This document shows, piece by piece, positions 13,793 to 22,002 of a stretch of 27,676 bases of DNA; position 1 is the first letter of the stretch, and every line of letters starts with the position of its first letter. The stretch covers positions 1 through 27,676 of the forward strand of contig CAZJWM010000015.1 of the NCBI GenBank assembly GCA_964549975.1, in the 5' to 3' direction. The translations under genes were made by a program, and so were the position numbers. Below the pieces are notes generated by a model that was given only the letters and a program-made list of their open reading frames with translations, ran no database searches and had not been told where the DNA came from. The DNA comes from UBA3263 sp964549975. GTDB taxonomy: Bacteria > Bacteroidota > Bacteroidia > Bacteroidales > Muribaculaceae.

Positions 13793-15697
13793 ATGAGCGA
13801 CGTAATTAAATTGTTGCCCGACTCTGTGGCTAATCAGATTGCTGCCGGCGAGGTGATTCAGCGCCCCGCAGCGGTGGTGAAAGAGCTGGTGGAAAACGCC
13901 GTGGATGCAGGCGCAACAGACATCAAGGTGATCGTGAAAGACGCAGGGCGCACTCTGATTCAGGTGGTGGACAACGGCAGCGGCATGAGTGCCACCGATG
14001 CCCGCCTGGCTTTTGAGCGCCATTCCACAAGCAAAATCACCAAGGCCGACGACCTGTTTGCCCTCCACACGATGGGCTTCCGCGGCGAGGCTTTGGCCTC
14101 GATTTGTGCCGTGGCCCATGTGGATTTGCGCACCATGCGCCGCGACGACACCGTGGGCACGCGCATCGTCATCAGCGGTTCGCACGTCGACTCTCAGGAG
14201 CCCGAAGCGTGCAATCCCGGCTCGAATATGATGGTGAAAGATTTGTTTTACAACGTGCCGGCTCGCCGCAAGTTTCTCAAGAGCGACAATGTGGAGATGT
14301 CTAACATCATACGCGAATTTGAGCGTATGGCGCTTGTCAACCCCACCGTGGAGCTCACTCTGGTGCACAACGACGTGACGCTCTACGCCCTGCCCAAGGC
14401 CAATCTGAAGCAGCGGATTGTGGCGCTCTTTGGCAAGGCTCTGAATGCGCAGTTGGTGCCGGTGGAAACGGACACCGACGTGGTGCGCATCAACGGTTTT
14501 GTGGTGCGCCCGGAGAATTGCAAAAAGCGCGGTTGGCAGCAATTTTTCTTTGTGAACGGTCGCAACATGACGCATCCGGTGTTTCATCAAGCCGTGATGC
14601 AGTGCTACGAAGAGCTCATCCCCGCCGACTGCAAGCCCACCTATTTCATAGACCTCAACGTCGACCCGCAGACCATCGACGTGAACATTCACCCCACGAA
14701 GCATCAAATCAAGTTTGAGCACGAGCAGGTGATTCGTCAGATTCTCTATGCCGCGGTGAAGGAGACCCTGGGCCGCTTCAGCGCGGCGCCCACCATCGAC
14801 TTTGCCAACGCCGAGGATGCCGACGCCATCGACATCCCCGCCATGGGCGAATTCACAGCCGTCCACAATTGGCAATCCGGCGCCGAACGCAACGACTATA
14901 ACCCCTTTGCGCAGTCGGCTCCAACGTCGGCAGCAGGCGGCGGAGGCGGCGGTGCCCACCATAGCGGCGTGCCCACCGACTGGGAGGCGCTCTATCGCAA
15001 CTTTGCGCAAGAGAGCAGCAGTGTGCTCAACGCACCCGACGCGACGCCCGACGCCGCCGACTTCTCCGGCGCGGAGTCGCAACTGAATATGGACTCGGCC
15101 GACCTCGGTGCCCCCGACAACGACGGCCACCTCATAGGCGTGGGCAATCGCTACATTGCCGCCCACGACCCGCGCGGACTGCGCATCATCGACGTGCGCC
15201 GCGCCCACATAGCCATCCTCTATGAGCAGTTCATGCATCAACTGAAGCAGGAGGCCACCGCGCAGTCGCAGCGCCTGTTCTTCCCCGAACAGTTCACCGT
15301 GGCCAAAGCGCATCTGCCCATGCTTCAGGAGATTGAACCGCAGCTGGCCCTGGCCGGATTCGACATCGCCTCGCTGGGCGACGGCGTGTATAGCATCAAC
15401 GCCATCCCCGTGTCGCTGGGCGAGGCCGTCAATGCCGCCGACCTGCTCACTGCCATGGTTCACGACCTCGCTGCCCAGACCGACGCCGCGGCCTCCACGG
15501 CCGACGACGACCTGCGCTCTCGCACGGCCCTGGCCCTGGCCCGAAATGCCGCCATTCGCGCCGACCGTCAGCTCACCGCCGCCGAGATGCAGCATCTCAT
15601 GGCCGACCTGATGTCGCTCTCGCTGCCGGGCTTCACCCCCGACGGCCATCCAACATTCGTGATTTTAACCGCATCTGATATAGAAAAGCTTTTATGA
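13793..15697 (+). CDS. mutL: DNA mismatch repair protein MutL
   Basis: The 634-residue product has the full GHKL ATPase: NQIAAGEVIQRPAAVVKELV, DAGATDI, DNGSGM, GFRGEAL and the transducer segments FFFVNGRN and DVNIHPTKHQIKF. A glycine-rich linker (near 390) leads to the C-terminal dimerisation domain. The endonuclease motif DQHAxxExxxxE is degraded to DVRRAHIAILYE (467-478), keeping only the first Asp, one Ala-His and the last Glu. The usual CPxGRP-like segment near the end reads FTPDGHP. MutL couples MutS recognition to strand removal; this copy probably does not nick by itself. A TTG six bases upstream is an alternative start; I prefer the ATG. It overlaps the lipid kinase by ATGA. Confidence 0.95.
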   Translation: MSDVIKLLPDSVANQIAAGEVIQRPAAVVKELVENAVDAGATDIKVIVKDAGRTLIQVVDNGSGMSATDARLAFERHSTSKITKADDLFALHTMGFRGEALASICAVAHVDLRTMRRDDTVGTRIVISGSHVDSQEPEACNPGSNMMVKDLFYNVPARRKFLKSDNVEMSNIIREFERMALVNPTVELTLVHNDVTLYALPKANLKQRIVALFGKALNAQLVPVETDTDVVRINGFVVRPENCKKRGWQQFFFVNGRNMTHPVFHQAVMQCYEELIPADCKPTYFIDLNVDPQTIDVNIHPTKHQIKFEHEQVIRQILYAAVKETLGRFSAAPTIDFANAEDADAIDIPAMGEFTAVHNWQSGAERNDYNPFAQSAPTSAAGGGGGGAHHSGVPTDWEALYRNFAQESSSVLNAPDATPDAADFSGAESQLNMDSADLGAPDNDGHLIGVGNRYIAAHDPRGLRIIDVRRAHIAILYEQFMHQLKQEATAQSQRLFFPEQFTVAKAHLPMLQEIEPQLALAGFDIASLGDGVYSINAIPVSLGEAVNAADLLTAMVHDLAAQTDAAASTADDDLRSRTALALARNAAIRADRQLTAAEMQHLMADLMSLSLPGFTPDGHPTFVILTASDIEKLL

Positions 15698-16650
15698 AGC
15701 GCTATTTAATGATTATCAACCCGATTTCGGGTACAAAAAGTAAGGAAAAAGTAGAACCGATGGCGCGTGAAATTCTCACGGACATCGACCTGGAGGTGGT
15801 GCGCACCGAATATGCCGGCCATGCGCGCGAACTTGCCGCCGATGCCGCCGCCAAGGGCTACGACGCAGTGATTGCCGTGGGTGGCGACGGCACAGTCAAC
15901 GAAGTGGCCGGCGGCCTCACCGGCTCACAGACCACCATGGGCATCGTGCCGATGGGGTCGGGCAACGGCCTGGCACGCCACCTGAACATACCCGTGTCGA
16001 TTCACGATTCGCTGGTGATGATAGCCCGCGACGACCGCGTGAATTGCGACACCTGCACCGTGAACGACCGCCCGTTTTTCTGCACCTTTGGTTGCGGATT
16101 CGACGCCGACGTGGCGCTGGATTTCGCGCAACACCCCGACCGCCGCGGCCTGGTGAACTACGTGCGCGGCGCCCTTTCGCAATTTATTCACTATCAGGGC
16201 TCAAAATATCGCATCTCACTGGCCGACGGCCAAGTCATCGACCGCCAAGCCCTGCTGATTGCCTGCGCCAACGCCACTCAATATGGCAACAACACCTACA
16301 TAGCCCCGCGCGCCAGCATTACCGACGGCCAAATCGACGTGACCATACTCCACGACGGCTCGCGCAGCGGCACGCTGCTCTCCGGCGTGAACGTGATGGC
16401 CGGGTCGCTGCATCAAAACAACCGCGTCACCACTCTGCGCACCCCCTCGCTGGTGATTGAGCGCGAAAAGCCCGGCGCAGTGCATCTCGACGGCGAACCC
16501 ATGGAGATGGGCCAGCGACTGGAAGTAAAATGCCGCCCGGCCTCGCTGTGGGTGTTCAGCCCCGGCGAACAGCATGTCAGCGCCGTGAGCACTCCGCTGT
16601 CGTCGCTCTGGAAGGGCACGGTGCTCACCGTGAAAGACTGGACACGCTGA
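15694..16650 (+). CDS. Diacylglycerol-kinase-family lipid kinase (YegS/BmrU-like)
   Basis: The 318-residue product has MKRYLMIINPISGTKSKEKV at the N-terminus and GGDGTVNE at 63-70, the nucleotide-binding signature of the DAGK catalytic domain. MGSGNGLARHL follows, and a C-terminal beta-sandwich contains HLDGEP. It phosphorylates a lipid such as diacylglycerol or a sphingoid base; Bacteroidota contain sphingolipids, so the latter is possible. The start overlaps the mutL stop (ATGA) and the stop overlaps the 3' end of miaA by 26 bp on the opposite strand. Length is typical. Confidence 0.92.
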   Translation: MKRYLMIINPISGTKSKEKVEPMAREILTDIDLEVVRTEYAGHARELAADAAAKGYDAVIAVGGDGTVNEVAGGLTGSQTTMGIVPMGSGNGLARHLNIPVSIHDSLVMIARDDRVNCDTCTVNDRPFFCTFGCGFDADVALDFAQHPDRRGLVNYVRGALSQFIHYQGSKYRISLADGQVIDRQALLIACANATQYGNNTYIAPRASITDGQIDVTILHDGSRSGTLLSGVNVMAGSLHQNNRVTTLRTPSLVIEREKPGAVHLDGEPMEMGQRLEVKCRPASLWVFSPGEQHVSAVSTPLSSLWKGTVLTVKDWTR

Positions 16651-17512
16651 ACTCCCCCTCTCGGAGCCACACCACCGACTCATCGCGGCGCAGCCAGGTG
16701 AGTTGCTTCTTGGCGTAGACTCGTGTGTTTTTGCCTATGCGCGCCGTGGCCGTGGGCAGGTCCATTGTGCCCTCAAAATAGGCGAACATCTCCTTGTAGC
16801 CCACAGTGTTGAGCGAATTTAGCCGACGCAGGGGCCACACTCGGCGCGCCTCCTGTTCAAGCCCTTGCTCCATCATCAGGTCAACTCGCCGATTGATGCG
16901 GTCGAAGAGCACCTCGCGCGGCAAGTCCAACGCATATTTCACCCACTGAAACGGTCGGGCCTTGGCGCGGCCCGTGCGCAGCGACGAATAGGGCACGCCG
17001 CTCTGGCGCGTGATCTCCACGGCGTGGATGAGTCGGCGATAGTTTTGCAGGTCGGCCTTCAGGAGATATTGCGGGTCGGTGAGGCGCAGCTCCTCAATCA
17101 GAGCGTCGATTCCCTGCTGCTGATAGAGCTCAAACACGGCCGTGCGCACCTCGTCGGAGATGGTGGGCAGGTCGTCGAGGCCGCGCAGCAGCGCGTCGAT
17201 ATACATCATCGAGCCGCCACACACCACCACGCTCTCCAGCCCGCGGCGTTTCATATCCTCAATCAGCGCCAGCGAGTCGGCCTCAAACTGCGCGGCGCTG
17301 TAGTATTCGTCTAATTCGAGCATCCCCACCAGATGGTGAGGCACTGCGGCGAGCTCCTCCGCGGTGGGGGCGGCCGTGCCTATGGGTATGCCACGATAAA
17401 TTTGGCGCGAGTCGGCCGAGATGATTTCGCATCTCAGCTCTCGCGCCAGTTCGATTGCAAGCCTCGTTTTGCCCGAGGCGGTGGCTCCGGTGATGACAAA
17501 AACCTTAAACAT
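16625..17512 (-). CDS. miaA: tRNA dimethylallyltransferase MiaA
   Basis: The 295-residue product begins MFKVFVITGATASGKT with the P-loop at 9-16, then SADSRQIYRG, GTAAPTAEEL, GGSMMYIDALL and NTVGYKEMF, all standard MiaA blocks. The enzyme adds a dimethylallyl group to A37 of tRNAs reading UNN codons. I chose the ATG at 17510-17512; the open frame continues upstream but only antisense to the cupin gene. The start overlaps the cupin gene by 8 bp, suggesting a coupled operon. Confidence 0.95.
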   Translation of the reverse strand: MFKVFVITGATASGKTRLAIELARELRCEIISADSRQIYRGIPIGTAAPTAEELAAVPHHLVGMLELDEYYSAAQFEADSLALIEDMKRRGLESVVVCGGSMMYIDALLRGLDDLPTISDEVRTAVFELYQQQGIDALIEELRLTDPQYLLKADLQNYRRLIHAVEITRQSGVPYSSLRTGRAKARPFQWVKYALDLPREVLFDRINRRVDLMMEQGLEQEARRVWPLRRLNSLNTVGYKEMFAYFEGTMDLPTATARIGKNTRVYAKKQLTWLRRDESVVWLREGEFSVSSLSR

Positions 17513-17942
17513 CGGCAATTTTGTCGCCGCCCCACATCTCCACGGGCCAGCGCCAGCTGTCGTGGATGGCGGGTTCGGGGAAGCGCACGTCGCTCCACAC
17601 CTGCAGGATGGAGTCGGCCTCGGTGGCGAAGATGCAGTTGGCGTAGCCCGTGGGCACGCAGAGCACGCAGCTCTCCTTCTCCGAGAGGTGAAACACTTCA
17701 GGCTTGAGGTTGGGCGAGGGGTTTTCAAAGCAGTCCACCTCCACGAGCATCAGAGTGAACGAGCCCTTGATGCAGTGAAACCATTTGCGCTCGTGCTTGT
17801 GGGCATGCCAGCCGCGAATCACGCTGGGGTCGGGGTGGTGGATGGTGTAGGTGCGGCGCACCGGCTCAAGGTCGAAATTGTTGAGCGAGACGATTTGGCC
17901 CCGGTGGTCGTTGAAAATTTCTCCGTCAATCTTGGTAACCAT
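17505..17942 (-). CDS. Cupin sugar epimerase/isomerase-like protein (RmlC/FdtA-like)
   Basis: The 145-residue single-domain cupin contains DHRGQIVSLN, IRGWHAHKHERKWFHCIKGSFTLMLV and a VPTGYANCIFA segment. This resembles dTDP-4-dehydrorhamnose 3,5-epimerase relatives and WxcM/FdtA-like sugar isomerases. The histidines of GWHAHKHE are the usual metal or catalytic side of the cupin barrel. It probably acts on a nucleotide sugar for glycan synthesis. The substrate is uncertain. It overlaps miaA by 8 bp and could share its mRNA. Confidence 0.75.
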   Translation of the reverse strand: MVTKIDGEIFNDHRGQIVSLNNFDLEPVRRTYTIHHPDPSVIRGWHAHKHERKWFHCIKGSFTLMLVEVDCFENPSPNLKPEVFHLSEKESCVLCVPTGYANCIFATEADSILQVWSDVRFPEPAIHDSWRWPVEMWGGDKIADV

Positions 17943-17974
17943 AGTTTGAAAGTGTGAATTGGTAAGATGTTGAA

Positions 17975-18751
17975 TTACTTAATGTTCCATTTGATCACGG
18001 CGCGCTGCACGGGTTGCGAGGAGTCTTCCGAGTAGCGCAACTGATAGGATGCGTTGAGGCAGGCGTCTTCGGCGCGTTTCTTCGTGGCGGCGTCGCCGAA
18101 ACCGCTTGATTCGGTCACTTTGGCGCTGCCGCTCACCACGCGGCCGTCGGAGCCTACGCGGATTTGCACCTTCACCCAGCCCACGGCGTTGCTGATTTGC
18201 AGGTCGGGGCGGTTGAGGAGTTTGCGGCCGGCAATGCCCAGGCCTGAGGCGTTGGCGTTGCTGCCGGAGTCGCCGGTGGTGGTTTTGCCGGAGCCGGAGC
18301 CTGTGGCGGTGGTGGATGCTGCCTTAGATGCTGCGCCGAAGGAGTTTTTCAGACGCGAAGCGGCCACCTCTTCGGCGGTGGGCTCCTTTTTCTCCTCCTT
18401 CACCGGGCCTGCCTTTTGCTCCACGGGCTTCTGCTTCATGGGCGAGGGCTTTGCGGCGGCCACCACGGGGATTGGCTCCACGCCCTCGGAGGCGTCGTTG
18501 AGGTCGGTGCCGGGGGCTTCCGCGCCTTCGTTGCTCGAGGGGAGATTGTCGATTTGCTCGGTGGGTTCATAGGCTATCGAGCCCACCACAATGTCTTCGA
18601 AGAAGAGCTCCGTGGGGGCCTCCTGCTCCATGGCGGCGACGGCTTGCACCGAGGCGGCGCTGATGGATGTCAGCAGCAGCGTCAGCAGCATGGCCACGGC
18701 CAGCAGCAGCGTCAGCAGTAGGGCGGTGAGTCTGATGCGTCGGTCGGTCAT
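17975..18751 (-). CDS. TonB-family energy transducer-like protein
   Basis: The 258-residue product has one N-terminal membrane segment (about 8-36, LTALLLTLLLAVAMLLTLLL), a long Pro/Glu/Lys- and Ser/Gly-rich periplasmic linker (about 40-175) and a compact C-terminal domain GWVKVQIRVGSDGRVVSG, the TonB_C fold. It would carry energy from the ExbB/ExbD motor to outer-membrane receptors. The start overlaps exbD by ATGA. Gene order exbB-exbD-tonB on the minus strand is that of a complete motor set. Confidence 0.82.
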   Translation of the reverse strand: MTDRRIRLTALLLTLLLAVAMLLTLLLTSISAASVQAVAAMEQEAPTELFFEDIVVGSIAYEPTEQIDNLPSSNEGAEAPGTDLNDASEGVEPIPVVAAAKPSPMKQKPVEQKAGPVKEEKKEPTAEEVAASRLKNSFGAASKAASTTATGSGSGKTTTGDSGSNANASGLGIAGRKLLNRPDLQISNAVGWVKVQIRVGSDGRVVSGSAKVTESSGFGDAATKKRAEDACLNASYQLRYSEDSSQPVQRAVIKWNIK

Positions 18752-19218
18752 GGCTCAGCGGGGGTGGGGGCCGTAGTGGTCTCCGGGGCTTTGGTGGCGA
18801 GCACCACTTTCACGTCGTGTTTGGCGCCGAGATTCAACACGTTGACCACCTGGCCGTAGGGCACGTCGGTGTCGGCATAGAGGGCCACGAAGGCCTCGGC
18901 GGTGGTGTCGGCCGTTTCGGCCGATTGCTGTTGTTTAATCAGGGCGATGAATGACTCCACCGATTCGCCCTCGTTGAGGGCGGTCCACTCCGTGCCGTCG
19001 CCGGCGATGGTCTTGATTTGGCCGTCGGCGCCGAGATAGATGCGGGCTTCGGGCTTGAGCGAGGTGGTGGCGGAGCTTTCAGGCAGGTTCACCTCCAGGG
19101 CGTTGGGGAAGACAAACGTGCTGGTGACCATAAAGAATATGAGCAGCAGGAAAATCACGTCGGTCATCGAGGCCATGGAGTAGGTGGCTGACAGGTCGAA
19201 TTGTCGTTTGAGTGCCAT
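18748..19218 (-). CDS. exbD: ExbD/TolR biopolymer transport protein
   Basis: The 156-residue product has a short cytoplasmic N-terminus, one membrane helix at about 15-37 (MASMTDVIFLLLIFFMVTS) with the conserved protonatable Asp20, and a periplasmic domain. With ExbB it forms the proton-driven stator for TonB. It lies 24 nt after exbB and overlaps tonB by 4 bp. The tail is rich in Thr/Pro/Glu. Only one exbD is present; many Bacteroidales have two. Confidence 0.9.
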   Translation of the reverse strand: MALKRQFDLSATYSMASMTDVIFLLLIFFMVTSTFVFPNALEVNLPESSATTSLKPEARIYLGADGQIKTIAGDGTEWTALNEGESVESFIALIKQQQSAETADTTAEAFVALYADTDVPYGQVVNVLNLGAKHDVKVVLATKAPETTTAPTPAEP

Positions 19219-19242
19219 GATGAGTGCCTTTCTCTGTGGGGG

Positions 19243-19896
19243 TTATTTGCCGGGTTCGTTGAGCAGGTCCATGAATTCCATGGTCTTGCCTTCGAGCAGG
19301 GTCATTACGTTGTTGATGCGGGCCACCAGGCAGTTGTAGGCAAACATGGCGCAGACGCCCACGGCCAGACCGGCCACGGTGGTGACCAGGGCGGTGTAGA
19401 TGCCGTCGGCAAAGGTGGCGAGGGTGGCGGCGGAGCCGCTCACGGCCATGGCGTGGAATGCTTCCACCATGCCAACCACAGTGCCCAAGAAGCCGAGCAT
19501 CGGGGCGCCGGCGGCGGTGGTGGCGAGCCAGGGGAGGCCCTTGCCAAGGCGGGCAATTTGCAGGTTGCCTTCGTTTTCAATGGTCACCAGCACGTCTTGC
19601 ATGGGGCGACCTATGCGAGTGAGGCCTTTGGCAATCAGCGCCGAATAGGCCGTGTGGTTGTTGTTGCAGAGGTTGAGGGCGCTTTCGATTTCGCCTTCGT
19701 GGACGTAGTCTTTGATTCGGCTCATGAAGGTGGAGTCTTGTCGGCTGTCGCGCGAAATCACGAGCCAGCGTTCAATGAACACGTAGATGCAGAGCAGAGC
19801 GAGGATTGCCAGAGGAATCATGATGATGCCGCCAGCCACTGTGAAGTCCCACAGCGACATCTCTTGGGCGGCCTGAGTGGCTACTTGTTCGTTCAT
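19243..19896 (-). CDS. exbB: MotA/TolQ/ExbB proton channel protein
   Basis: The 217-residue product starts at the ATG 19894-19896. It has three membrane segments (about 20-42, 115-140, 155-180) and the typical block LGFLGTVVGMVEAFHAMA followed by GIYTALVTTVAGLAVGV. It is the pentameric channel part of the TonB motor. The upstream extension of the frame (to 20022) is antisense to nothing useful and overlaps the pdxJ 3' end, so I exclude it. It starts 59 nt after pdxJ. Confidence 0.92.
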   Translation of the reverse strand: MNEQVATQAAQEMSLWDFTVAGGIIMIPLAILALLCIYVFIERWLVISRDSRQDSTFMSRIKDYVHEGEIESALNLCNNNHTAYSALIAKGLTRIGRPMQDVLVTIENEGNLQIARLGKGLPWLATTAAGAPMLGFLGTVVGMVEAFHAMAVSGSAATLATFADGIYTALVTTVAGLAVGVCAMFAYNCLVARINNVMTLLEGKTMEFMDLLNEPGK

Positions 19897-19955
19897 CGTC
19901 AGAGATTGGGGTTTTGTTAAGAAAAGATGGGGTGTGATTATGAGAGTGGGTTTGA

Positions 19956-20672
19956 TTATCTGCCGAGGGCTGCGCGATAGCGTGCGATGGTTTCTTGCAA
20001 GCCCAGATAGAGGGCGTCGCAAATCAGGGCATGGCCTATGCTCACTTCGTTGAGGAAGGGCACGCGCTCGTGGAAGAATGCCAAGTTGTCGAGGTTGAGG
20101 TCGTGGCCGGCGTTGACTCCGATGCCGAGTTTGTGGGCGCGCACCGAGGCGTCGACAAACGGGGCCACGGCGGCGTCGGGGTTCGACGGAAATTGGTCGG
20201 CAAAGGGCTTGGTGTAGAGCTCGATGCGGTCGGTGCCGGTGCGGGCTGCGGAGGTCACTTGGTCGCAGTCGGCGGCAATGAAGATTGATGTGCGAATGTC
20301 GGCCATGTGCAGGCGGTCGACGATGTCGGTGAGGAAATCGAAATTCTCCACCACGTCCCAGCCGGCGGAGCTGGTGAGTGCACCGGGGGCGTCGGGCACC
20401 AGAGTGACTTGCGTGGGGCGCACCTTCAACACCAGGTCCATGAACTCCGGCGTGGGGTTGCCCTCGATGTTAAACTCCGTGCGCAGCGCGGGTTTCAGGG
20501 CAAACACGTCGTCGTGGGTGATGTGGCGTGCGTCGGGGCGGGGGTGCACTGTGATGCCGTCGGCTCCGAAGCCCTCGCAGTCGAGGGCCACTTGGAGCAC
20601 ATTGGGTCGATTTTCGCCTCGCGCGTTGCGCAAAGTAGCTATTTTGTTGATATTAACACTAAGCGTTGTCAT
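19956..20672 (-). CDS. pdxJ: Pyridoxine 5'-phosphate synthase
   Basis: The 238-residue product begins MTTLSVNINKIATLRNARG and contains GADGITVHPRPDARHI, FNIEGNP, VTLVPD and IGVNAGHDLNLDN, hallmarks of PdxJ. It condenses 1-deoxy-xylulose 5-phosphate and 3-amino-2-oxopropyl phosphate in vitamin B6 synthesis. The chosen ATG is 20670-20672. It is the first gene of the run pdxJ-exbB-exbD-tonB-cupin-miaA. A TAAATTTG -7 box lies 55-62 nt upstream. Confidence 0.95.
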   Translation of the reverse strand: MTTLSVNINKIATLRNARGENRPNVLQVALDCEGFGADGITVHPRPDARHITHDDVFALKPALRTEFNIEGNPTPEFMDLVLKVRPTQVTLVPDAPGALTSSAGWDVVENFDFLTDIVDRLHMADIRTSIFIAADCDQVTSAARTGTDRIELYTKPFADQFPSNPDAAVAPFVDASVRAHKLGIGVNAGHDLNLDNLAFFHERVPFLNEVSIGHALICDALYLGLQETIARYRAALGR

Positions 20673-20690
20673 AGTTATTCGGAAAATTTG

Positions 20691-20698
20691 TATCTTTG
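20691..20698 (+). promoter_or_regulatory. -7 element of the ACT-protein/nadK operon
   Basis: TATCTTTG (20691-20698) on the plus strand; TTG (20666-20668) is a possible -33 core at 22 nt. The predicted start (near 20704) is only a few bases before the first in-frame ATG (20708). Confidence 0.55.
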
Positions 20699-20707
20699 CC
20701 ACTGTCA

Positions 20708-21133
20708 ATGGAGGCAAATCTCCATGCAAATTTACTGCTAAAAAATCAGATTACGAAGAAATTGACCATAGAAAATGAGATTTTGGCCTCAAAGGCCGTG
20801 GATAATGAGCGTCACCCGGGGTTGAAACCCCTGCCAACCGACACCGCTTGGCTGGTGGTGAGCTGCCCCAGAGCCGACTATTCGGCTTCGGCGATAGCTC
20901 GCGCCGTGGAAGACGCCGATGCGCATCTGCTGAGTCTGAACGTTGAGTCGGAGCTCGACGATGAGGGGATGCTCCGCGTGAGCCTCCGCATCAGCCATAT
21001 CCACAGCCGCGCCGTGGCTCGTTCGCTCGAGCGCTACGGCTATAGCGTGGTTGAAACCTCCGACGGCGATGATGGCGACAACGCCGTGTTGCGCCGCCGC
21101 GCCGCCGAGTTGCTACACATTCTGGAGATATGA
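20708..21133 (+). CDS. ACT-like domain protein, CBS-less version of the nadK neighbour
   Basis: From the ATG at 20708 the product has 141 residues. After a poorly conserved first 45 residues comes an ACT-like fold: AWLVVSCPRADYSASAIARAVEDADAHLLSLNVES, then MLRVSLRISHIHSRAVARSLERYGYSVVET, ending LRRRAAELLHILEI. In other Bacteroidales the gene before nadK encodes about 220 residues with a CBS-domain pair followed by this same C-terminal domain. Here the CBS part is missing. The ligand is unknown. The start is uncertain because the predicted transcript begins almost at this ATG; a later TTG or GTG is possible. The stop overlaps the nadK start by ATGA. Confidence 0.7.
   Translation: MEANLHANLLLKNQITKKLTIENEILASKAVDNERHPGLKPLPTDTAWLVVSCPRADYSASAIARAVEDADAHLLSLNVESELDDEGMLRVSLRISHIHSRAVARSLERYGYSVVETSDGDDGDNAVLRRRAAELLHILEI
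20727..20734 (-). promoter_or_regulatory. -7 element of pdxJ
   Basis: The minus strand reads TAAATTTG (20734-20727). No clear TTTG at ideal spacing. It overlaps the start of the divergent ACT-protein gene. Confidence 0.4.
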
Positions 21134-22002
21134 AGATTGCCATTTACGGGAAGTCGAACAACGACGGCCACCACGAAGATCTGTGCCGCCTGATGTCGCT
21201 GGTGGTGGAGACCGCCGGCGCCGACGCCGTGGTGATTCATCCTAAATTTCACCATTTTCTGGCCACGCAGTTGCCGCAGGCCATGCCGCCGCGTGTGGTG
21301 GTGGCCGGTGAGGAAGATGATTTCACCGCCGACATTGCTCTGAGCATAGGCGGCGACGGCACGTTTCTGCGCACCGTGCGCTACGTGGCCCATCGCGGCA
21401 TCCCCGTGCTTGGCATCAACACCGGCCACTTGGGCTATCTGGCCGACTTGAGTCTGGCCGAAGCCGTGGCCATGGAGCGCCTGCCCTACAAGTTCAAACG
21501 CGAGCACCGCACGCTGCTCCACGTGGAGGGCGCGGAATTGCCCTCTAACATCTGGCCATACGCTCTGAATGAGGTGGCCCTGCTGAAGACCGACACCTCG
21601 TCGATGCTCTCGGCCTCGGCCTCCGTGAACGGCACACCGCTGACCACCTATCTGGCCGACGGACTGATCATTGCCACGCCCACCGGCTCCACCGGCTATA
21701 ATCTGAGCGTTGGCGGCCCCATCATTGCGCCCACCACCCAGGCCATTGTGCTTTCGCCCGTGGCTCCCCACTCGCTGACGATGCGTCCGCTGGTGGTCGA
21801 CGACCGCGCAGTGATAGAAGTGACCACCGACGCCCGCGCAGAGTCGTATCTGCTGAGCCTCGATGGTCATTCCGTGACGATGCGCGCCGGGAGTACCGTC
21901 CGGGTGAGTCGCGCGCGGTTCACTGTGGCTGTGGTGCAACGTGCCGGCCATCATTTTGCCGCCACGTTGCGCAACAAGTTGCTTTGGGGTCAGAGCCGTT
22001 GA
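21130..22002 (+). CDS. nadK: NAD kinase
   Basis: The 290-residue product has GGDGT at 74-78 with catalytic Asp76, GINTGHLGYLADL, the NEVAL segment and TPTGSTGYNLSVGGPI, all signatures of NAD kinase. It makes NADP from NAD and ATP (or polyphosphate). It is co-transcribed with the ACT-domain protein and its end overlaps the P-type ATPase stop by 13 bp on the opposite strand. Confidence 0.95.
   Translation: MKIAIYGKSNNDGHHEDLCRLMSLVVETAGADAVVIHPKFHHFLATQLPQAMPPRVVVAGEEDDFTADIALSIGGDGTFLRTVRYVAHRGIPVLGINTGHLGYLADLSLAEAVAMERLPYKFKREHRTLLHVEGAELPSNIWPYALNEVALLKTDTSSMLSASASVNGTPLTTYLADGLIIATPTGSTGYNLSVGGPIIAPTTQAIVLSPVAPHSLTMRPLVVDDRAVIEVTTDARAESYLLSLDGHSVTMRAGSTVRVSRARFTVAVVQRAGHHFAATLRNKLLWGQSR

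Noticed and set aside
13754..15649. 631-residue minus-strand open frame
   Set aside because: It is exactly antisense to mutL and arises from GC-rich third positions; its His/Val/Gly-rich product matches no family.
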